Under the pieces are notes generated by a model. It had not been told where the DNA came from, searched no databases, and saw nothing but the letters and a program-made list of their open reading frames with translations. From Thalassotalea_B sp049613795 (lineage in GTDB: Bacteria > Pseudomonadota > Gammaproteobacteria > Enterobacterales > Alteromonadaceae), in assembly GCA_049613795.1 (NCBI GenBank), contig JBMZCX010000059.1:1-17417 (forward strand): 17,417 bases of DNA, read 5' to 3'. Below, piece after piece: positions 13,656 to 17,417 of the stretch. Position numbers and translations under genes: made by a program. Each line of letters starts with the position of its first letter. The stretch's first letter is position 1.

Positions 13656-15752
13656 GTGAACGGCCAACAAGGACTGAGTAACCTCGCTCGAATTGCCGTT
13701 TCAACACTAAAAGGTGTTGGCCCAAGTATGGCCAGTAAATTAGAAAAAGTAGGGCTGCATACCCTGCAAGACTTACTTTTTCATTTACCTTTGCGCTACG
13801 AAGATCGCACCCGTATCACCACCATCAGAGATTGCGTTCCGGGTATTTTCACTAACATTATAGGTGAAATTACTAACAACCAAATAATTCAAGGCAAGCG
13901 CCGCATGATGGTGGTGACCATTAACGATGGCACTGGCATCATTAATCTCAGATTTTTTCATTTTTCTGCTGCGCAACGTAACAACCTAGCTGTCGGGATG
14001 AATATTCGTTGTTATGGTGAAATTAATCGTGGCGCACGCAGTTTAGAAATAGTACACCCTGAATATAAACCGCTAAATCAAGATCGCGTATTAACCCCTG
14101 TTGAAGAAACACTGACGCCCGTGTATTCAACCACCGACGGCTTAAGGCAAATCACTTTACGTAACCTCACCGAACAAGCATTAATGCGCCTTGAACGTGG
14201 AGAAGTTGAAGAATTACTCCCTGATGAATTTAACAGTGGACAGTATTCACTAAAACAAGCACTGGCATTAATTCACCGCCCGCCACCTGAAACTTCGGTA
14301 ATACAGCTAGAGCAAGGTAAGCACCCTGCACAACTTCGCTTAATTAAAGAAGAGCTTATCGCGCATAATTTAAGTATGCTGAAATTGCGTCAAAACAGCG
14401 ATGTTCACCAAGCAGTACCACTTAGCGTTAATAACGAGCTTAACCAGCAATTTTTAGCATCGCTGCCTTTTTCACCTACTAATGCACAAGCACGTGTGGT
14501 TAAAGAAATCAGGAAAGACTTAGCCAAAAATATGCCGATGATGCGTTTAGTGCAAGGCGATGTCGGCTCAGGAAAAACCTTAGTAGCCGCATTAGCCGCT
14601 ATTACCGCCATTAGCCAAAATCTACAAGTCGCCTTAATGGCGCCAACCGAAATATTAGCAGAGCAACACGCCATTAACTTTCAGCAATGGTTTCAACCTT
14701 TAGGTATTAATGTTGGCTGGCTGGCTGGTAAAACGAAAGCAAAGGCGCGTAACACCACCCTTGAAAAACTCGCCAGCGGTGATATTCAGCTATTAGTTGG
14801 CACTCATGCGCTTTTTCAAGAACAGGTAGCTTTTGAAAAGCTCGCGTTAATTATTATTGATGAGCAGCATCGCTTCGGCGTACATCAACGCTTGTCTTTA
14901 AGAGAAAAGGGCGCGTTTAACGGTAATTATCCGCATCAACTGATTATGACCGCAACGCCAATACCCAGAACCTTAGCAATGACAGCCTACGCCGACTTAG
15001 ATACCTCGGTTATTGACGAATTGCCACCTGGAAGAACACCAATAACAACCGTTGCTTTACCCGACAGTCGTAGAGACGATGTAATAGCACGAATTAAAAA
15101 AGGCTGCTTAACTGAACAACGTCAAGCCTATTGGGTGTGTACTCTTATTGAAGAGTCAGAAGTATTACAATGCCAAGCCGCAGAAGACACCGCGGTTTAC
15201 CTACAAGAATGCTTACCCGAGCTCGCTATTGGTTTAGTACACGGTAAAATGAAAGCCGCTGAAAAACAAGCCATCATGGAGCAATTTAAACAAGGTGAGT
15301 TACATTTATTAGTGGCTACCACGGTTATTGAAGTGGGCGTAGATGTGCCTAATTCGAGCTTAATGGTAATAGAAAACCCTGAACGGCTAGGCCTTGCTCA
15401 ACTGCATCAATTACGAGGCCGAGTAGGTCGAGGCTCTGTCGCTTCACATTGTGTACTTATGTATAAAGCGCCCTTGTCAAAAACAGCCACTAAACGCTTG
15501 GCAGTATTACGCGACAGTAACGACGGTTTTGTCATTGCGCAAAAAGATTTAGAAATTAGAGGCCCCGGTGAGTTATTAGGCACTAAACAAACAGGACTGG
15601 CAGATCTCAAAATAGCGGACTTAATACGCGATGCCGATCTTATTCCACAAATACAACAGACCGCTTATTTATTATGGAAACAACACCCTGAGCAAGCCAT
15701 TAGATTGATTAACCGCTGGTTAGCCAATAAAGAACAATATAGCAACGCTTAA
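13656..15752 (+). CDS. recG: ATP-dependent DNA helicase RecG
   Basis: The product is 698 residues (693 in E. coli). RecG drives fork regression and branch migration, and limits R-loops and over-replication. An N-terminal wedge with a helix-hairpin-helix-like start (LKGVGPSMASKLEKVGLHTL, about 19-38) and an OB fold (about 65-155) binds the fork. Helicase motor parts follow: Walker A GDVGSGKT at 301-308, APTEILAEQHA, DEQHRFG at 402-408, TATPIPRTLAMTAYADLD, ATTVIEVGVDVPN, and QLHQLRGRVGRG (motif VI). The C-terminal part KDLEIRGPGELLGTKQTG is the RecG wedge-coupling segment. Start is GTG 13656, with AAGGA (13642-13646) 9 nt upstream. It ends only 4 bp from the end of the small lipoprotein on the other strand. 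Confidence 0.98.
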   Translation: MNGQQGLSNLARIAVSTLKGVGPSMASKLEKVGLHTLQDLLFHLPLRYEDRTRITTIRDCVPGIFTNIIGEITNNQIIQGKRRMMVVTINDGTGIINLRFFHFSAAQRNNLAVGMNIRCYGEINRGARSLEIVHPEYKPLNQDRVLTPVEETLTPVYSTTDGLRQITLRNLTEQALMRLERGEVEELLPDEFNSGQYSLKQALALIHRPPPETSVIQLEQGKHPAQLRLIKEELIAHNLSMLKLRQNSDVHQAVPLSVNNELNQQFLASLPFSPTNAQARVVKEIRKDLAKNMPMMRLVQGDVGSGKTLVAALAAITAISQNLQVALMAPTEILAEQHAINFQQWFQPLGINVGWLAGKTKAKARNTTLEKLASGDIQLLVGTHALFQEQVAFEKLALIIIDEQHRFGVHQRLSLREKGAFNGNYPHQLIMTATPIPRTLAMTAYADLDTSVIDELPPGRTPITTVALPDSRRDDVIARIKKGCLTEQRQAYWVCTLIEESEVLQCQAAEDTAVYLQECLPELAIGLVHGKMKAAEKQAIMEQFKQGELHLLVATTVIEVGVDVPNSSLMVIENPERLGLAQLHQLRGRVGRGSVASHCVLMYKAPLSKTATKRLAVLRDSNDGFVIAQKDLEIRGPGELLGTKQTGLADLKIADLIRDADLIPQIQQTAYLLWKQHPEQAIRLINRWLANKEQYSNA

Positions 15753-15756
15753 CAAC

Positions 15757-15990
15757 TTACTCTCGACTTTTACCAATCAACTCCTTACGCTCTGCTTCAT
15801 ATTCCTCAAACGATTTTTGATTAAGTGCTTTATTACATTGTTCTTGCTCTGCGCCAACCTTCGCCCGACAACGAGATTCGTTACTTTGCTGTATCGTTTG
15901 ATACACCGCTTTATGAGTACAAGCTGTCAGTAAATTTACTGCAACTATTATCAAGGCCGAACATCGGCAAAATTTGGCTTGTTCACCCAT
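15757..15990 (-). CDS. Small cysteine-containing lipoprotein, conserved hypothetical
   Basis: The product is 77 residues from ATG 15990, which is preceded by a G-rich AGGGGG (minus strand) 3 nt upstream; an in-frame GTG at 16002 would add four residues. The signal ends in lipobox LLTAC, so lipidation at about Cys25 is predicted, and Thr at +2 suggests the outer membrane. The mature peptide of about 53 residues (THKAVYQTIQQSNESRC and onwards) has two further Cys about 12 residues apart in a hydrophilic, helical stretch, then the acidic-basic tail SFEEYEAERKELIGKSRE. Short lipoproteins of this pattern (Cys, about a dozen residues, Cys, then YE-x-ER-KE) look familiar from other Alteromonadales, but I know no function. 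It converges on recG with a 4 bp gap and no visible terminator between. Confidence 0.7.
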   Translation of the reverse strand: MGEQAKFCRCSALIIVAVNLLTACTHKAVYQTIQQSNESRCRAKVGAEQEQCNKALNQKSFEEYEAERKELIGKSRE

Positions 15991-16034
15991 ATTCCCCCTC
16001 ACATTTATTGATCTAATCGTTTAATAATTTATTA

Positions 16035-16063
16035 AAAATAAGATAGACTACTAGCAATTTCAA
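16035..16063 (-). promoter_or_regulatory. Candidate promoter of the small lipoprotein gene
   Basis: On the minus strand, TTGAAA (16063-16058) and TATTTT (16040-16035) are 17 bp apart, predicting a start near 16028 and a leader of about 38 nt. The same 90 bp gap must also hold the ubiE promoter. A weak plus-strand pair, TTGATC (16008-16013) and TATTAA (16030-16035), overlaps it. Confidence 0.4.
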
Positions 16064-16080
16064 CATTCAGTGAAGAAAAC

Positions 16081-16869
16081 ATGTCAGCGCAAGAACAAAG
16101 CCCATCAGTAGCAGCTAATAGTAACGAACAAGAAACCACTCACTTTGGCTTTCAAACTGTTGAAACAAAAGAGAAAGAGTCTAAAGTTGCTAGCGTATTT
16201 CATTCGGTTGCTCAACAGTATGATGTGATGAATGACCTAATGTCTTTTGGTGTTCATCGCTTATGGAAACGATTTACTATTGATGCTAGCGGCGTAAGAC
16301 CAGGCAATAGTGTGCTTGATTTAGCAGGTGGAACAGGTGACTTAACCGCTAAATTTTCACGCCTTGTTGGCAAAGAAGGCAAAGTTATTTTAGCTGATAT
16401 TAATAGTTCAATGCTAAAGGTTGGACGCGATAAATTACGTGATAAAGGGCTAGTACAAAATATTGAGTACGTACAAGCGAATGCGCAATACCTTCCTTTT
16501 GAAGATAATTCATTTGATATTGTTACTATTGCCTTTGGTTTAAGAAATGTAACTGATAAAGATATGGCGCTTCGTTCAATATATCGCGTATTAAAACCTG
16601 GTGGACGCTTGTTAATATTAGAGTTTTCAAAACCTGAACAAGAATTACTTAACAAAGCTTACGATTTTTATTCATTTAATATTTTACCTAAAATGGGCGA
16701 ACTCGTGGCAAAAGACGGTGAAAGCTATCAATATCTTGCTGAGTCAATTCGTATGCACCCTGATCAAGAAACGTTAAAAGGCATGATGGAAAACGCGGGC
16801 TTTGAGCAAGCTGGTTATAAAAATTTAACCGGTGGTATTGTTGCCCTGCATAAAGGCTATAAATTTTAA
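16081..16869 (+). CDS. ubiE: Ubiquinone/menaquinone C-methyltransferase UbiE
   Basis: The product is 262 residues (251 in E. coli). UbiE is a class I S-adenosylmethionine methyltransferase that C-methylates the benzoquinol ring in ubiquinone synthesis, and demethylmenaquinone in menaquinone synthesis. Visible motifs are VASVFHSVAQQYDVMNDLMS with GVHRLWKR (UbiE signature 1), motif I VLDLAGGTGDLTAKF (78-92), ILADINSSML (motif II), the NIEYVQANAQYLPFEDNSFD stretch, AFGLRNVTDKDMALRSIYRV (signature 2) and RVLKPGGRLLILEFSKP. It has an unconserved polar N-terminal extension of about 20 residues rich in Ser, Gln, Asn and Glu. No strong ribosome-binding site is seen (GAAGAA just upstream). ubiJ starts 3 bp after the stop. 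Confidence 0.97.
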   Translation: MSAQEQSPSVAANSNEQETTHFGFQTVETKEKESKVASVFHSVAQQYDVMNDLMSFGVHRLWKRFTIDASGVRPGNSVLDLAGGTGDLTAKFSRLVGKEGKVILADINSSMLKVGRDKLRDKGLVQNIEYVQANAQYLPFEDNSFDIVTIAFGLRNVTDKDMALRSIYRVLKPGGRLLILEFSKPEQELLNKAYDFYSFNILPKMGELVAKDGESYQYLAESIRMHPDQETLKGMMENAGFEQAGYKNLTGGIVALHKGYKF

Positions 16870-16872
16870 CCT

Positions 16873-17417
16873 ATGAGCTTTTTAATGCCGCAACAAGCCT
16901 TATCGATGGCGCTTGAATACATTATAAACCAAGCTTTAGCCATGAATAAGGCAAGCAATACTGCATTACTCTCACTTGAACAACAAACACTAGTATTACA
17001 TTTAGCAGAACTTAATTTTCCGCTATGCTTTACCTGTCATCAAGAGCAAATATTAGTAACTGGCAATACAGAAAGTGCTAATTGCACCATTACAACCAGC
17101 ATTGGCGCACTCAAAGCGATTAAAAAAGATAATGCACTCACCCAAGCCATTAAAGACGATTTGCTGGTAATAGATGGCGATTTAAAAATTGCCCAGCAAT
17201 TTATGTCTATTGCAGAGTCATTTGATATTGATTGGCAAAGCGAACTCGCTCAACATATTGGCGATATTCCCACCTATAAACTTGAACAATTAATGCGTAC
17301 AGCGTCAGATAAAGTGAATTTTGCAACAAAACAAATCGAATCTGACGCAAGCGAATGGCTAGTTCACGAAAAAAAATTACTGGTAACAACAAGCGAATGC
17401 CAACACTTTATTCAACA
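16873..17417 (+). CDS. ubiJ: Ubiquinone biosynthesis accessory factor UbiJ (partial)
   Basis: The frame begins at ATG 16873, three bases after the ubiE stop, and remains open to the window edge, giving 181 codons. E. coli UbiJ has 201 residues, so about 20 are probably missing. The translation shows an SCP2-like lipid-binding region (roughly 30-110, with LAELNFPLCFTCHQEQILVT, TTSIGALKAIKKDN and LVIDGDLKIAQQFMSIAESF), followed by FDIDWQSELAQHIGDIPTYK, typical of UbiJ. It then has a helical C-terminal part. UbiJ is a scaffold of the Ubi complex that holds hydrophobic intermediates for the ring-modifying enzymes. The ubiE-ubiJ order matches the ubiE-ubiJ-ubiB operon of gammaproteobacteria, so ubiB is expected just beyond the edge. 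Confidence 0.92.
   Translation, partial: MSFLMPQQALSMALEYIINQALAMNKASNTALLSLEQQTLVLHLAELNFPLCFTCHQEQILVTGNTESANCTITTSIGALKAIKKDNALTQAIKDDLLVIDGDLKIAQQFMSIAESFDIDWQSELAQHIGDIPTYKLEQLMRTASDKVNFATKQIESDASEWLVHEKKLLVTTSECQHFIQ

Noticed and set aside
14405..14674. 89-codon minus-strand open frame inside recG
   Set aside because: It is antisense to the RecG Walker A region and has no ribosome-binding site or homology that I recognise.
16254..16655. 133-codon minus-strand open frame inside ubiE
   Set aside because: It is fully antisense to ubiE, has low-complexity composition and no recognisable motif.
1..17417. Search for defence islands, prophage, insertion sequences, CRISPR arrays, tRNA and rRNA genes
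   Set aside because: No transposase, integrase, nuclease cassette, regular repeat-spacer pattern or RNA gene was seen; the window is almost wholly filled by housekeeping and envelope genes.

Overview
The window reads as ordinary chromosome of a marine gammaproteobacterium of the order Alteromonadales, most likely Colwelliaceae (Colwellia or Thalassotalea type). The reasons are an AT-rich composition, the gene order gmk-rpoZ-spoT-ridA-trmH-recG followed by ubiE-ubiJ, protein sequences close in style to that group, and a PEP-CTERM surface protein. The assignment comes from recognising families and gene order; no database search was run. No phage, insertion sequence, CRISPR array, tRNA or rRNA was seen.

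Left part (1-4.8 kb). A large membrane multi-sensor protein (PilJ-type N-terminal domain, PAS, GAF and three more PAS units) runs leftward off the window edge, so its output domain is not visible. Divergent from it are a WD40-type beta-propeller lipoprotein and a small two-helix PepSY-type membrane protein, probably one transcript. A likely bidirectional terminator separates these from a tiny cytosolic PQQ-like repeat protein on the other strand.

Middle part (4.8-9 kb). A periplasmic cyclophilin-type prolyl isomerase is divergent from a DUF445 membrane protein. Next comes a class I aspartate/aromatic aminotransferase with a structured leader. It converges on a PEP-CTERM-anchored, beta-rich surface protein, with a very strong shared terminator between them.

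Right part (9-17.4 kb). This is the conserved stringent-response and repair cluster. gmk (GMP kinase) and rpoZ (RNA polymerase omega) end in a clear terminator. Then come spoT (ppGpp synthetase/hydrolase), ridA (enamine/imine deaminase), trmH (tRNA Gm18 methyltransferase) and recG (fork-remodelling helicase), all on one strand with short gaps. A small lipoprotein lies convergent to recG, and beyond it ubiE and ubiJ start the ubiquinone operon.

Several starts needed correction by ribosome-binding sites, signal peptides or family length: gmk at 9187 (GTG), the cyclophilin at 5661, DUF445 at 5806, the PEP-CTERM protein at 8904 and the small lipoprotein at 15990. Two genes run off the edges (1-2558 and 16873-17417). 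I see no convincing new multi-gene system. The items most worth a second look are the sensor with unseen output, the WD40-lipoprotein/PepSY pair, the mini PQQ-repeat protein, the PEP-CTERM protein with its palindromic leader, the terminator inside the gmk-spoT cluster and the small cysteine-containing lipoprotein.
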